64,000 nt of DNA, from assembly GCF_900537075.1 (NCBI RefSeq), contig NZ_UNRA01000002.1, forward strand, positions 607,249 to 671,248. The letters are read 5' to 3'. Shown piece by piece: positions 8,029 to 16,623 of the stretch. Position numbers and translations under genes: made by a program. Source of the stretch: Tropicibacter sp. Alg240-R139 (GTDB taxonomy: Bacteria > Pseudomonadota > Alphaproteobacteria > Rhodobacterales > Rhodobacteraceae). The stretch's first letter is position 1. Every line of letters begins with the position of its first letter. Under the pieces are notes generated by a model that did not search any database, was not told the origin of the DNA, and was given only the letters and a program-made list of their open reading frames with translations.

Positions 8029-8910
8029 TTACGCGACGTTCTGCAGGTCGACCTTGGGCACGACACCTAAGGCGTGGCACACATCGCGCGTCAGCTCGGG
8101 GCGGTTGAGTGTGTAAAAATGCAGCTTGTCAACGCCGCCATCGATCAGGTCCGAACAGAGCTCGGTGCAGATTGCCGTCGCCAGCAGATCCTCTCGTCCG
8201 TCGCGGGTGGCCTTGTCAAACGCATCTTCCACCCACTTGGGAATCGTCGTGCCACAGCGGCGGGCAAAGTTGCGCGCGCCCTTCCAGTTCTCGATCGGCA
8301 AGATACCCGGCGTGATCTGCTTGTCGATACCCGCCTTGGCGCAGGCGTCACGAAAACGAAAGAACGTCTCAGCCTCGAAAAAGAACTGCGTCAGTGCTTC
8401 ATTTGCGCCCGCATCCAGCTTTCGCTTGAGCCAGTCGATATCGGCTTGCGCATTCTGGGCTTCGGGGTGGATGTCAGGGTATGCGCCGACGTGAATGTTG
8501 AACTTATCAGTAGCGGCCAGGGCCTCGATCAGCTCAACGGAATTGGCAAAGCCATCTGCGTGTGGCGTGAACTGACCCTCGCCTTTGGGTGGGTCGCCGC
8601 GCAGGGCAACGATGTCTGTAACGCCGGCCGCGGCAAATTGATCAGCGATGGCCAGGGTTTCCGCCTTTGAAGCGTTCACGCAAGTCAGATGCGCTGCGAC
8701 GTTCAAACCGGATGATTTGTGCAGCGTCGCGACAGCATCGCGCGTCAGGTCGCGTGTGGTACCACCTGCGCCATACGTGACCGAAACAAAACGCGGATCC
8801 ATGGGGGCGAGTGTTTGCACCGTATCCCACAGGCGAAACGACGCCTCCAGGTTTTGGGGCGGGAAAAACTCAAAGGAAATATCGGGCGCGGTCATCGGTG
8901 TCTCACTCAT
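8029..8910 (-). CDS. metF: 5,10-methylenetetrahydrofolate reductase
   Basis: A 293-residue MTHFR (TIM barrel, FAD). It begins MSETPMTAPDISFEFFPPQN; the catalytic Glu is in SFEFFPP. It also has VTYGAGG, LRGDPP and QFFFEAETFFRF, all family hallmarks. It reduces methylene-THF to methyl-THF for methionine synthesis. ATG 8910 is chosen over a further upstream start at 9003 because GAGAG lies just before it and the longer form would overlap metR. It is divergent from metR with a MetR-type box between, so activation by MetR with homocysteine is expected. Confidence 0.96.
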   Translation of the reverse strand: MSETPMTAPDISFEFFPPQNLEASFRLWDTVQTLAPMDPRFVSVTYGAGGTTRDLTRDAVATLHKSSGLNVAAHLTCVNASKAETLAIADQFAAAGVTDIVALRGDPPKGEGQFTPHADGFANSVELIEALAATDKFNIHVGAYPDIHPEAQNAQADIDWLKRKLDAGANEALTQFFFEAETFFRFRDACAKAGIDKQITPGILPIENWKGARNFARRCGTTIPKWVEDAFDKATRDGREDLLATAICTELCSDLIDGGVDKLHFYTLNRPELTRDVCHALGVVPKVDLQNVA

Positions 8911-8949
8911 GTCTCTCGGATCTGGCCTCTTGTCGCACGTGCAGCATTG

Positions 8950-8962
8950 TGAGACAATTTCA
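8950..8962. promoter_or_regulatory. MetR box between metF and metR
   Basis: TGAGACAATTTCA matches the MetR consensus TGAA-N5-TTCA with one mismatch. It lies 40 bp upstream of the metF start and 34 bp upstream of the metR start, the expected place for a shared control site. Confidence 0.7.
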
Positions 8963-8995
8963 TAATACTCAAGAACAACATGAGGATCATTGGGC

Positions 8996-9901
8996 GTGCA
9001 CATCGAATTCCGTCATCTCCGGACAATCAGGGCCATCCATGAATGTGGTGGGTTGGCGCGTGCAGCCGATCAGTTGAACATCACCCAGTCGGCGCTTAGC
9101 CATCAGATCAAGGGGCTTGAGGACCAAGCCGGGATAGAGCTGTTCATTCGTCGCTCTAAACCGATGAAATTGTCTTCGGCGGGTCTGCGGCTATTGCGCT
9201 TGGCCGAGCAGGTGCTACCGCAAGTCGAGGCAGCGCAGGCCGAGTTTTCGTCACTGCGCGAAGGCAAGACAGGGCGGATGCATATTGCAATTGAGTGTCA
9301 CGCCTGTTTCGAGTGGTTGTTTCCTGTGCTCGAGCAGTTTCGCAAAAGCTGGCCCGATGTGGATGTGGACATTCGACCGGGGTTGGCATTTGACGCGCTG
9401 CCTGCGTTGCAAAAGGAAGAGGTGGATCTGGTGGTGTCTTCGGACCCCGAGGAACTTCCTGGCGTAGAGTTCATAGAACTGTTTGACTATAATGCTGTTT
9501 TTGTCGCGGCTGCCTCTCATGCATTGGCAAAGAAGCCGTTTATCGAAGCCGAAGATTTTCGCGGCCAAACGCTGATCACCTATCCAGTAGAGCGGACTCG
9601 CCTGGATGTGTTCAGCCAGTTGTTGATCCCGGCCAAGGTGGAACCGGCGATGATCCGGCAGGTCGAGTTGACGGCGGTGATCTTGCTGTTGGTGGCGTCA
9701 AATCGCGGCGTTTCAGTGCTGCCGGATTGGGTGGTGCGCGAGGTGAAGTACAGTTCGGATTATGTCACGCGACCATTGACCGAAGACGGCATCACCCGGC
9801 GGCTTTATGCGGCGGTCCGATCCGATGATCTGGAGAAGCCGTTTGTTCAGAAATTGATTAGCCTGGCGAGTGTCGAAGCCAAAAGGCTCCAGTCGCAATA
9901 G
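8996..9901 (+). CDS. metR: LysR-type methionine regulator MetR
   Basis: A 301-residue LysR protein very like enterobacterial MetR: EFRHLRTIRAIHECGGLARA, then NITQSALSHQIKGLE in the HTH and IAIECHACFEWLFPVLEQF in the effector domain, which in MetR binds homocysteine. The GTG at 8996 gives an N-terminus matching E. coli MetR and has AGGA 9 nt upstream; a TTG at 8990 is only 3 nt from the same site. It is divergent from metF, its probable target. A 9-bp hairpin follows the gene. Confidence 0.92.
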   Translation: MHIEFRHLRTIRAIHECGGLARAADQLNITQSALSHQIKGLEDQAGIELFIRRSKPMKLSSAGLRLLRLAEQVLPQVEAAQAEFSSLREGKTGRMHIAIECHACFEWLFPVLEQFRKSWPDVDVDIRPGLAFDALPALQKEEVDLVVSSDPEELPGVEFIELFDYNAVFVAAASHALAKKPFIEAEDFRGQTLITYPVERTRLDVFSQLLIPAKVEPAMIRQVELTAVILLLVASNRGVSVLPDWVVREVKYSSDYVTRPLTEDGITRRLYAAVRSDDLEKPFVQKLISLASVEAKRLQSQ

Positions 9902-9905
9902 GGTG

Positions 9906-9933
9906 GGTGCGCGGGACAGCGGTTCCGCGCACC
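9906..9933. terminator. Hairpin terminator between convergent metR and oxidoreductase genes
   Basis: GGTGCGCGG (9906-9914) pairs with CCGCGCACC (9925-9933) across a 10-nt loop. It fills the 39-bp convergent gap. No strong T tract follows on either side. Confidence 0.5.
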
Positions 9934-9940
9934 TGACCTG

Positions 9941-10981
9941 TTAGATCACCTTGACGACCTGTTTTCCTTTGTTGCCACCGCCCAACATCGACATGAACGC
10001 CTGTGGGGCATTCTCTAACCCTTCGGCAATATCTTCAACGTATCGGATGTCACCGCGGGCGATTTTCGGTGCGACCTCGGACAGAAACGCCGGGTAGCGG
10101 TCGAAGTGGTTCGAGATAATGAAACCATTCACGCTCAGGAAGTTGACCAGGATCGTGCGCCACAGACCGGGGGCACTCAGGCCTGGATCAGAAGCCCCTG
10201 CGCCCAATCCGCCAGCGTTGTACCAGCTGATCATGCCGCAGATGGGGATACGCCCATGGGGGTTCATCAGTGGCATCACCGCCTCCAGCACCTTGCCGCC
10301 TACGTTTTCGAAATAAATGTCGACGCCGTCAGGGCAGGCCTGTTTCAGGTCTGCGCGCAAGGCTTTGGCGTCTGGATAGGCGCGGTGATCCAAGCAGGCG
10401 TCGAAGCCAAACGTTTCGGTCGCAAGCGCGCACTTCTCTGCTCCACCCGCGATGCCTACAGTCCGAAGTCCTGCAAGCTTTGCAACTTGTCCCACCATCG
10501 AACCCACTGGCCCAGTGGCCGCCGCAACGACAAGAGTTTCGCCAGCCTTTGGTTTGCCAAGCTCTGTCAGACCATACCAGCCGGTGAAGCCCGGCATTCC
10601 AAGCACCCCGAGCGCTGTCGTGATCGGCATCTGGTTTGGGTCGATTTTACGCAACATGTTTGCGGGCTGCACCCCATGTGTGGCCCAGCCAAACATGCCG
10701 AATGCAAAGTCGCCCGGTGCAAAATGCGGGCTGTTTGAGGCGATGACTTCGCCCACGCCGCCCCCTTCCATGGTACCGCCAATCGGCACCGGGGCGGCAT
10801 AGGATTTAGCATCATCCATGCGGCCCCTCATATAGGGGTCCAGCGACATGTAGTGGACGCGAACCAGCACCTCGCCCTCGCCGGGCGTTGGAATGGGTGC
10901 GGGTTCATAGCTGAAATTGGCGGCCTCAGGCGCGCCGGTGGGGCGGCTGGCCAAGGCCACGCGGTACATTTGCTCAGTCAT
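9941..10981 (-). CDS. NADP-dependent medium-chain oxidoreductase (alkenal/enone reductase type)
   Basis: A 346-residue zinc-independent MDR protein. The N-terminal GroES-like domain has YMRGRMDDAKSY, and the Rossmann segment has AAATGPVGSMVGQVAKLAG. This matches the leukotriene B4 12-hydroxydehydrogenase/CurA group, which reduces C=C bonds of alpha,beta-unsaturated carbonyls with NADPH. ATG 10981 has GAGGAG about 8 nt upstream; the longer open frame to 11035 lacks a site. It stands alone and is convergent with metR. The physiological substrate is unknown. Confidence 0.88.
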   Translation of the reverse strand: MTEQMYRVALASRPTGAPEAANFSYEPAPIPTPGEGEVLVRVHYMSLDPYMRGRMDDAKSYAAPVPIGGTMEGGGVGEVIASNSPHFAPGDFAFGMFGWATHGVQPANMLRKIDPNQMPITTALGVLGMPGFTGWYGLTELGKPKAGETLVVAAATGPVGSMVGQVAKLAGLRTVGIAGGAEKCALATETFGFDACLDHRAYPDAKALRADLKQACPDGVDIYFENVGGKVLEAVMPLMNPHGRIPICGMISWYNAGGLGAGASDPGLSAPGLWRTILVNFLSVNGFIISNHFDRYPAFLSEVAPKIARGDIRYVEDIAEGLENAPQAFMSMLGGGNKGKQVVKVI

Positions 10982-11157
10982 ATTCGTGCTCCTCACTGTT
11001 GGGCGATAGGTTAGGCGCATGTACATGCAAAGCAAGCATCAGCCGTTCATAACGCAGCGATAGGCGAAAGTACGGGGACAGCTATGCAAAAGCTGCCTCT
11101 TGGCAAGCGGCCCGGGTCCAAGTATACGCGCGATCTGACCGAACAGGAGCCTACCCG

Positions 11158-11943
11158 ATGATTGGCAGTGCAAATCTCAACATCATGCAAAAAGCCGCGC
11201 GTAAAGCGGGGCGTTCCCTTGTGAAAGACTTTCGCGAGGTTGAAAACCTGCAGGTGTCGATGAAAGGTGCCGGAGATTTCGTCTCTAAGGCTGACATCGC
11301 CGCCGAGGCGATCCTGAAAGAGGACTTGATGGGCGCGCGCCCCACATACGGCTGGATCGCCGAAGAGGGCGGCGAGATCGAGGGCGAAGACCCCACGCGC
11401 CGCTGGATTGTCGATCCGCTGGATGGGACAACGAACTTTTTGCATGGTCTGCCGCATTGGGCCATTTCGATCGCTCTGGAACACAAGGGCAAAATCGTTG
11501 CTGGTGTGATCTATGATGCTGCCAAGGACGAGATGTTCATTGCCGAAAAGGGGGCCGGTGCCTGGATGAACGAGAGACGCATCCGCGTCTCGGGTCGCCA
11601 CCGGATGATCGAATCGATTTTTGCCACGGGTTTGCCGTTTGGCGGTCGCTCGGATTTGCCTGCAACCTTGCAGGATCTGGCGCGCATCATGCCCACATGT
11701 GCCGGTGTGCGCCGCTGGGGATCCGCAGCGCTCGACATGGCTTATGTCGCGGCCGGTCGGTACGAAGGGTTCTGGGAGCGCCGGTTGAACGCTTGGGATG
11801 TTGCGGCCGGTATCATCATCGTCAAGGAAGCGGGCGGCTTTGTGCAGGCCATCGACCCCGAAGCGCATATCTTGTCGGACGGTGAAGTGATCTGTGCCAA
11901 CGAGCCGATCTTTGACACTTTTGCCAAAGTAATCCGCGGCTGA
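11158..11943 (+). CDS. suhB: Inositol monophosphatase family protein
   Basis: A 261-residue Mg-dependent phosphatase. Metal ligands are in the pattern E-E (WIAEEGGE), DPLDGTTNF and, near the C-terminus, WDVAAG. All three IMPase motifs are intact, so it should be active on inositol-1-phosphate or a related sugar phosphate; members also act as the SuhB ribosome/antitermination factor. AGGAG precedes the ATG. It is a single-gene unit closed by a strong terminator at 11996-12026. Confidence 0.92.
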   Translation: MIGSANLNIMQKAARKAGRSLVKDFREVENLQVSMKGAGDFVSKADIAAEAILKEDLMGARPTYGWIAEEGGEIEGEDPTRRWIVDPLDGTTNFLHGLPHWAISIALEHKGKIVAGVIYDAAKDEMFIAEKGAGAWMNERRIRVSGRHRMIESIFATGLPFGGRSDLPATLQDLARIMPTCAGVRRWGSAALDMAYVAAGRYEGFWERRLNAWDVAAGIIIVKEAGGFVQAIDPEAHILSDGEVICANEPIFDTFAKVIRG

Positions 11944-11995
11944 GGTTGGAGGCGGCGCACACGCGCCGGGGCCTTTGGTAGTCGTATTTGGGACG

Positions 11996-12026
11996 AAAAA
12001 AAGGGGGCCGAATGGCTCCTTTTTTG
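11996..12026. terminator. Bidirectional intrinsic terminator
   Basis: A run of seven A, then GGGGGCC, GAAT loop, GGCTCC and six T. It reads as a stem with a T tail on both strands. It serves the convergent suhB and GFA-family genes; the GFA stop codon begins at its edge. Confidence 0.85.
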
Positions 12027-12398
12027 CTATGTTTTGTCTGACGGGTGACTGACCCCGTCATTCCACTTGATGGGGTCGTGATCGCGTGGATTCACGTCTT
12101 GGATACAACCCAGATTTACGCCACATTCTGACGGGTTCGAGCGGCGCTGGTGGTGGGTATAGATACCGCAAATCTTGCAGAAATGGTGTTTGGCGGTTCC
12201 CGTGCCCCAGGTGTAGAGCGTCAGGTTTTCCAGTCCTTTGATGACCCGCAGGCTGGCAGCGATTGCTGTGACGGCTGCGGCGCCTCTGCGTCGGCAAAAG
12301 GAACAGTCGCACCGCGCGGCCGAGGCGAGGCCTTGGGGGAATTCGGCTGCAAGCTCGACTGCGCCGCAATGGCAGGTGGCGGTCAGATGTTGGCTCAT
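12027..12398 (-). CDS. GFA-family (glutathione-dependent formaldehyde-activating-like) zinc protein
   Basis: A 123-residue protein with the GFA zinc-binding cysteines: CHCG near residue 9, CDCSFCRRRG near 30, and FCKICGIY near 94. The family binds structural and catalytic zinc; the formaldehyde-activating role holds only for some members. The start overlaps the upstream rhomboid gene by 4 bp (ATGA), so the two are translationally coupled. Function is unknown beyond the fold. Confidence 0.85.
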   Translation of the reverse strand: MSQHLTATCHCGAVELAAEFPQGLASAARCDCSFCRRRGAAAVTAIAASLRVIKGLENLTLYTWGTGTAKHHFCKICGIYTHHQRRSNPSECGVNLGCIQDVNPRDHDPIKWNDGVSHPSDKT

Positions 12399-13138
12399 TT
12401 ACGGGGAACCTTCGGGATGCGTGAGGTTGAGAATCGATAGGTGTGCTCTGGGTGCGGCGGGTGTCCGTGAGTGCGGTCCCAGAAGGTCACTCCGCCCCGT
12501 TTGAGCCAGAGTGGGATGCACAATACCAGCCCCACGAAAAAGCCGCCTGCGTGAGCCCAGTATGCGACGCCGCCCTTGTCTGGGTCTGATCCGATGCCGC
12601 CCAGGAATTGCATCCCCAGCCAAACGCCTAGCATGACAAAAGCGGGGATTGAAAAGACGCGGAAGTAGATGATCAAGATCAACAGGATATCAACACGCGC
12701 CTTGGGAAAGAGAAGCAGGTAGCCGCCCATGACGCCCGCAATAGCACCCGATGCGCCAACCAACGGCACGGTTGACGCAGGCGCGACCGCCACATGCAAA
12801 AGCGACGCACCAACGCCGCTGACCAGGTAGAAGATCAGGAAGGGGATGTGTCCCATCTCATCCTCCAGGTTGTCGCCAAAGATCCACAAAAACAGCATGT
12901 TGCCCGCCAGATGCATCCAGCCACCGTGCAGGAACATGGAACTAATCACGGTTTCCGGCGCAAAACCATCAGCGGTGCGCGCCGGGATCAGCGCCCAATC
13001 AAAGAAAAAGCGATTGATCTGGGGCGGATCGTTTAGGACGCCGACATAACTAAGAAAAATCAGGATGTTGGCCGCCATCAGGGCGTAAACGACAAAGGGC
13101 GTACGCCCGGACGGGTTGTGATCGCGGATAGGTAACAT
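12395..13138 (-). CDS. Rhomboid-family intramembrane serine protease
   Basis: A 247-residue inner-membrane protein with about six hydrophobic helices. The catalytic pair is visible: S130 in VGASGAIAG and H196 in WAHAGGF. HGGWMHLAGNML and the GASG context are classic rhomboid motifs. It cleaves single-span membrane substrates, which are unknown here. ATG 13138 (MLPIRDHNPSGR) is preferred over a TTG at 13162 by similarity to family N-termini; the RBS is weak. It is coupled to the downstream GFA gene. Confidence 0.92.
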   Translation of the reverse strand: MLPIRDHNPSGRTPFVVYALMAANILIFLSYVGVLNDPPQINRFFFDWALIPARTADGFAPETVISSMFLHGGWMHLAGNMLFLWIFGDNLEDEMGHIPFLIFYLVSGVGASLLHVAVAPASTVPLVGASGAIAGVMGGYLLLFPKARVDILLILIIYFRVFSIPAFVMLGVWLGMQFLGGIGSDPDKGGVAYWAHAGGFFVGLVLCIPLWLKRGGVTFWDRTHGHPPHPEHTYRFSTSRIPKVPRK

Positions 13139-13280
13139 GGGCTGACGCTGATCCGAAAGCAACCCAGCGTCAAGTGAGGTTAGCTGTTTGGGCAGCAGAT
13201 CTGGGTCAAGCAGGCGACGGCGAGGGGGAGCGCTCGAAAATGTGAGTTGACCTGCAATTATTTTGCGTCAGCCTTGCAGT

Positions 13281-13847
13281 ATGCAAGGGATAATTCATAT
13301 CACTACCGCCTTCATGTTGTTCGCGGCGCCCATATGGGCAGATACTTGCCCCCAAGCGCCCGATCATTCAGAAAGCCTGTCTGCGCTGATCTCGGACATT
13401 CAGGCGGCAGGGTCCGAAAGCGAAGCTCGGGTCGTTTCGAACAAGATGTGGCGCCTCTGGGCCGATGCGCCGAACGAGCAAGCACAGGCGATTTTGGACA
13501 GGGGTATGTCAAAGCGCGCCGCTTGGGACCTGTTGGGGGCTCGCGCGGATTTCGATACGCTGATTGATTATTGCCCAGGTTATGCCGAAGGGTACAACCA
13601 ACGTGCATTTGTTCATTTCCTGAGCCAGAATTTTCAAGCTGCTCTGATCGACCTTGACCGTGCGTTGGTCTTGTCGCCTGATCATGTCGCCGCGTTGAGC
13701 GGGCGAGCGCTGTCATTGCTGGGTTTGAATCGCATTGACGAGGCTCGCGCGACACTCCGGTCGGCGCTGGAGCTGAACCCCTGGCTGCCCGAGCGCGGGT
13801 TGCTTGATAACGGTGGGGCCTTGGCTCCCAAAAGTCAGGATATTTGA
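13281..13847 (+). CDS. Secreted TPR-repeat protein
   Basis: A 188-residue protein. An N-terminal signal peptide ends near AAPIWA-D. Two to three TPR-like helical pairs follow (YAEGYNQRAFVHFLSQNFQ, then DHVAALSGRALSLLGLNRID). It is probably periplasmic and acts as a protein-interaction scaffold; the partner is unknown. ATG 13281 is chosen over a TTG at 13263 because the hydrophobic signal begins there; no clear RBS is seen. It is divergent from the rhomboid gene. Confidence 0.75.
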   Translation: MQGIIHITTAFMLFAAPIWADTCPQAPDHSESLSALISDIQAAGSESEARVVSNKMWRLWADAPNEQAQAILDRGMSKRAAWDLLGARADFDTLIDYCPGYAEGYNQRAFVHFLSQNFQAALIDLDRALVLSPDHVAALSGRALSLLGLNRIDEARATLRSALELNPWLPERGLLDNGGALAPKSQDI

Positions 13848-13891
13848 AAGAAATCTTTTATGTTTAGCCAATTGAACAAAAAGTTATGAAA

Positions 13892-13909
13892 AATCTGAGT
13901 TATCAGATT
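13892..13909. terminator. 7-bp perfect hairpin before tRNA-Leu
   Basis: AATCTGA (13892-13898), GTTA loop, TCAGATT (13903-13909). It lies 45 bp after the TPR gene and touches the -35 box of the tRNA promoter, so it may be a weak terminator or an operator. Confidence 0.35.
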
Positions 13910-13936
13910 GAGGTCACGTCGCAGCCCGTCTAGAGC
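13908..13936 (+). promoter_or_regulatory. Probable sigma-70 promoter of tRNA-Leu
   Basis: TTGAGG (13908-13913), 17-bp spacer, TAGAGC (13931-13936). The -10 box ends 22 bp before the mature tRNA 5' end, a normal distance. Confidence 0.5.
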
Positions 13937-13958
13937 TAGGTAAACCGAGCGTCGATGT

Positions 13959-14044
13959 GCGGGCGTGATGGAATGGTAGACATATCGGACTTAAAATCCG
14001 AAGGGCGTAGGCCCGTGTGGGTTCGAGTCCCACCGCCCGCACCA
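13959..14044 (+). tRNA. tRNA-Leu (UAA anticodon), CCA encoded
   Basis: The acceptor arm GCGGGCG pairs with CGCCCGC, followed by discriminator A and CCA. The anticodon stem TCGGA/TCCGA holds the loop CTTAAAA, reading UAA. A long variable arm (GGGCGTAGGCCCG) marks a class II tRNA, and the T arm has GGTTCGAGTCC. Total length is 86 nt. Confidence 0.97.
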
Positions 14045-14705
14045 ATACGTAACGCATTGATAACACTAAAGCCGATGCTTTACATGTCGCGGTTGTTGGA
14101 CCGATGCTGGACCCTGGTAGGTTCATAGTTGGATGCCAGGCGCGGTGATGAACTCAGGGTTTCCAAGGGAATTTCTGCGCCCATTGTGTTTCATTGCGAT
14201 TCTGTCACAAAGCACACCGAGGCACTGACGGAGTGTCGAACGCGAATTTGAACCTCGCGCAAGAAAATGAACAGCTTCGCCGTGAGAGCCGCTGCAACAG
14301 CTTTCCCACCCACCGGCCGTGTGATGTCGTGGGGGACAGTCCCCGCGGTATGCGGGCCTTCCGCAGCCGTCTTGCCTGTCGCAAACAGCGATCCGATCTG
14401 TTCACGCTGGCGCAAATCAAGGAACGGTTCGACCTTAGCTTGGGCGCATTGGCGCTTGTGAAGTGCCAGTGATCATGGTGGCCGCTGACTACGCAGGGCA
14501 TAAGTATACCCAGAAATTGCAATGTCCGGTCGATTTGAATGTTCCACTCCGACATGACTGTGTCGATGTTGGAATTGCGTCGAATTGAAAACAGTCGGGC
14601 CGGGGCGTTTTTTGTTCCGCCCAAGAAGAGCCGAACGCGCTGCGAACACTACACTTGCAGGAAGTTGCATGTTATGGATTGGGTAACTGATAGGAGGAAT
14701 TTCAG
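14045..14705. other. 661-bp stretch without a recognisable gene downstream of tRNA-Leu
   Basis: Short open frames on both strands have no family resemblance or RBS. A direct repeat TGGACC-N5-TGGACC occurs at about 14098-14114, and a small GC stem GGGGA/TCCCC near 14332. A frame near 14230 reads LNLAQENEQLRRE, reminiscent of a transposase coiled coil, but too short to call. tRNA 3' ends are common integration sites; I found no duplicate of the tRNA end, so an element remnant is only possible. Confidence 0.5.
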
Positions 14706-15098
14706 ATGGCGTTGACGGTTCAGGAAATGATGGCAGCCGCAAATGCGGCAGTCGAACGGATTGACGGGAAAAAGGCGCAAGAGTTGGTGGCTGATGGTGC
14801 GCTGCTGTTGGATGTTCGGGACGCTCTGGAACTGGACAACTCCGGTCGTGCGCAAGGCTCGCACCACATCTCGCGCGGGATGCTGGAATTTCGGGCTGAC
14901 GCGGCGACGCAGTTCCATGACCCAGAACTGAAAAAAGATCGCGTGATCGTCCTTCACTGCGCCAGCGGTGGCCGTGCGGCCCTGGCAGGCAAGTTGCTCA
15001 AAGATATGGGATATCAGACGGTTTACAACGTGGGCGGGCTGGCAGATTGGCAAGCCTCAGGCGGTGCAATGGTCGAACCCTCCGATCCGGGAATGTGA
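14706..15098 (+). CDS. Rhodanese-domain protein
   Basis: A 130-residue single rhodanese domain. The active Cys is C85 in HCASGGRAA and the CH2A-like LLLDVRDALE is near residue 34. Single-domain rhodaneses carry persulfide sulfur or transfer it to thiols or cyanide in the cytosol. AGGAGGA lies 7-8 nt before the ATG. It is followed by a small membrane protein gene on the same strand. The sulfur partner is unknown. Confidence 0.9.
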   Translation: MALTVQEMMAAANAAVERIDGKKAQELVADGALLLDVRDALELDNSGRAQGSHHISRGMLEFRADAATQFHDPELKKDRVIVLHCASGGRAALAGKLLKDMGYQTVYNVGGLADWQASGGAMVEPSDPGM

Positions 15099-15170
15099 TC
15101 GAGATCAAAGTGCCAAGGCGGCGCGCTGGCTAAGGTCCGATCAACTCATTCAGATCAGGAGGCCCAGCCA

Positions 15171-15353
15171 ATGTTTCGCCTTGCTTCTATGCTATACACC
15201 CTTGTTGCCACCGCCATCTCGGGCTCCGCTGTGATTGCAGTGCTGACCGCTGGGATGGTTACGGTTCCGGCGATTGTGGGTGCGGCCGCGATCGGGGCTG
15301 TTGTTGCGGCGCCAGTGTCTTGGTTGATCGCGCGCCGCCTGTATCAGAACTAA
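15171..15353 (+). CDS. Small two-helix membrane protein (roseobacter hypothetical)
   Basis: A 60-residue hydrophobic protein with two membrane segments (about 8-30 and 34-54) and a basic C-terminus (ARRLYQN). A strong AGGAGG precedes the ATG. Similar short proteins in roseobacter genomes are sometimes labelled CTP synthetase; nothing in this sequence supports an enzyme. The function is unknown. Confidence 0.75.
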   Translation: MFRLASMLYTLVATAISGSAVIAVLTAGMVTVPAIVGAAAIGAVVAAPVSWLIARRLYQN

Positions 15354-15356
15354 CGA

Positions 15357-16115
15357 TCAAGCATTCAGAAACAGTCGCGCGGCAGCCTCGAACTCGCGCG
15401 GCTTTTCTGCGTGCAGCCAGTGGCCTGCGCCGGGGATTTTGGCAAACCTGGCTTGCGGGAACAGCTCTTTGATCCGTTCGCGGTGTTCGGGCAGCACGTA
15501 GTCGGACATCGCACCGGATAGAAACAGTGTTGGCCCAGGCCAGGACGTTTTTACGTCCGGGAAACCCATGATGTTTGGCATTTGATCGGCGAGTGCGTCG
15601 AGGTTCAGTTTCCAACCTTTGTTTGGCACATCCAGCGATTGTGTGAAGAAGCTTTGCAGGGCTTTCTCCACACCCAGTTCGGCCAGTTGCGCCTCTGCAT
15701 CCGAGCGGCGCTCGACCCGATTCATGTCAACGGCGCGCATGGCCTCGATAAACTGTATCTGTGTGTGGGTGTAAACGACCGGTGCGATGTCGGCCACGAT
15801 CAGCTTGTTCACTGTCTCTGGATGTGCCAGCGCCAGTGTCATCGCCGATTTGCCGCCCATGGAATGACCGATTACATCCGCCTTGCCGCCAAACTCGGTA
15901 ATCACTTCGGCCAGATCACCTGCCAGTGTTGGATAGTCATGAACGGCTGCACGCGGACTGCTGCCATGGTTGCGCATGTCCACGGCGATGACCTGCCTCT
16001 CATCCGACAGGCGCTTTGCTATGACTCCCCAGTTTCGTCCCGATCCATAAAGGCCGTGCGCAATGACAAGGGGCGGGCGGTCGGTCGGGGTGCCGTGCGT
16101 GATCCAGTTCAACAT
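15357..16115 (-). CDS. Alpha/beta-fold hydrolase (YbfF-like esterase)
   Basis: A 252-residue hydrolase. The nucleophile elbow is GHSMGG; the oxyanion segment HGLYGSGRNW near residue 21 and the C-terminal catalytic His in GAGHWLHAEKP are intact, with the acid probably the Asp in MSDYVLPEH. YbfF-type enzymes are small acyl esterases/thioesterases. ATG 16115 gives the usual N-terminus (MLNWITHG); the frame is open to 16166 but that would overlap the opposite gene's upstream region. The natural substrate is unknown. Confidence 0.88.
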   Translation of the reverse strand: MLNWITHGTPTDRPPLVIAHGLYGSGRNWGVIAKRLSDERQVIAVDMRNHGSSPRAAVHDYPTLAGDLAEVITEFGGKADVIGHSMGGKSAMTLALAHPETVNKLIVADIAPVVYTHTQIQFIEAMRAVDMNRVERRSDAEAQLAELGVEKALQSFFTQSLDVPNKGWKLNLDALADQMPNIMGFPDVKTSWPGPTLFLSGAMSDYVLPEHRERIKELFPQARFAKIPGAGHWLHAEKPREFEAAARLFLNA

Positions 16116-16204
16116 GTTCCGGTGATACCCGTGCAAAACGTTGGGGGCCACCCCCATTGAGGCCACTTCTCAGGCAGGGTAGGGTGCCCGCCGGAGGCCC
16201 GCAA

Positions 16205-16579
16205 ATGTCAGAACCCATCGCCGTTCAGGATCAAATTGCCGAAACCCTAGCTCTGTTGCGGGCTCAACTCGGCGTGAGCGGCAAAGATTTGACCAAGGCC
16301 CTGCGCAAGGCACGCCACCGCTTGCCCCGGCGGATCTATCGCCAGGCCACTAAGTTGGCCAAAGTCGAAGGGATGGCTGGCCACCCAAAACTACGCCTGA
16401 CACTGGACACGCCCGCATTGGCCAAAGCCGCGCGTGAGGTGCAGAATCATTTACGCGACATCGATGTCGCTGATCGCCGCAAAGGCTGGTGGCTGGGTGC
16501 GCTTGGCGCCTTGGCCTTTAACTTCTTGCTGTTTGGCGCGATCCTGCTGGGCTTTCTGATGTGGCAAGGCGTCATCTGA
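16205..16579 (+). CDS. Hypothetical protein with one C-terminal membrane helix
   Basis: A 124-residue protein. The first 95 residues are charged and helical (SGKDLTKALRKARHRLPRRI), and the C-terminus has one strong transmembrane helix (about 97-120). GGAGG 8 nt before ATG 16205 fixes the start. The arrangement suggests a tail-anchored inner-membrane protein with its bulk in the cytoplasm. I do not recognise the family. It lies just upstream of the tetR-pspA cluster on the same strand but is not under the same operators. Confidence 0.75.
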   Translation: MSEPIAVQDQIAETLALLRAQLGVSGKDLTKALRKARHRLPRRIYRQATKLAKVEGMAGHPKLRLTLDTPALAKAAREVQNHLRDIDVADRRKGWWLGALGALAFNFLLFGAILLGFLMWQGVI

Positions 16580-16623
16580 TCCTTGCTGATGGGCTTTCCT
16601 TGCGTGTGAACCTGAGCTACTTC

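Noticed and set aside
13914-14126. Minus-strand frame over tRNA-Leu reading VRAVGLEPTRAYALRILSPI
   Set aside because: This peptide comes from translating the antisense of a tRNA gene, a well-known false protein.
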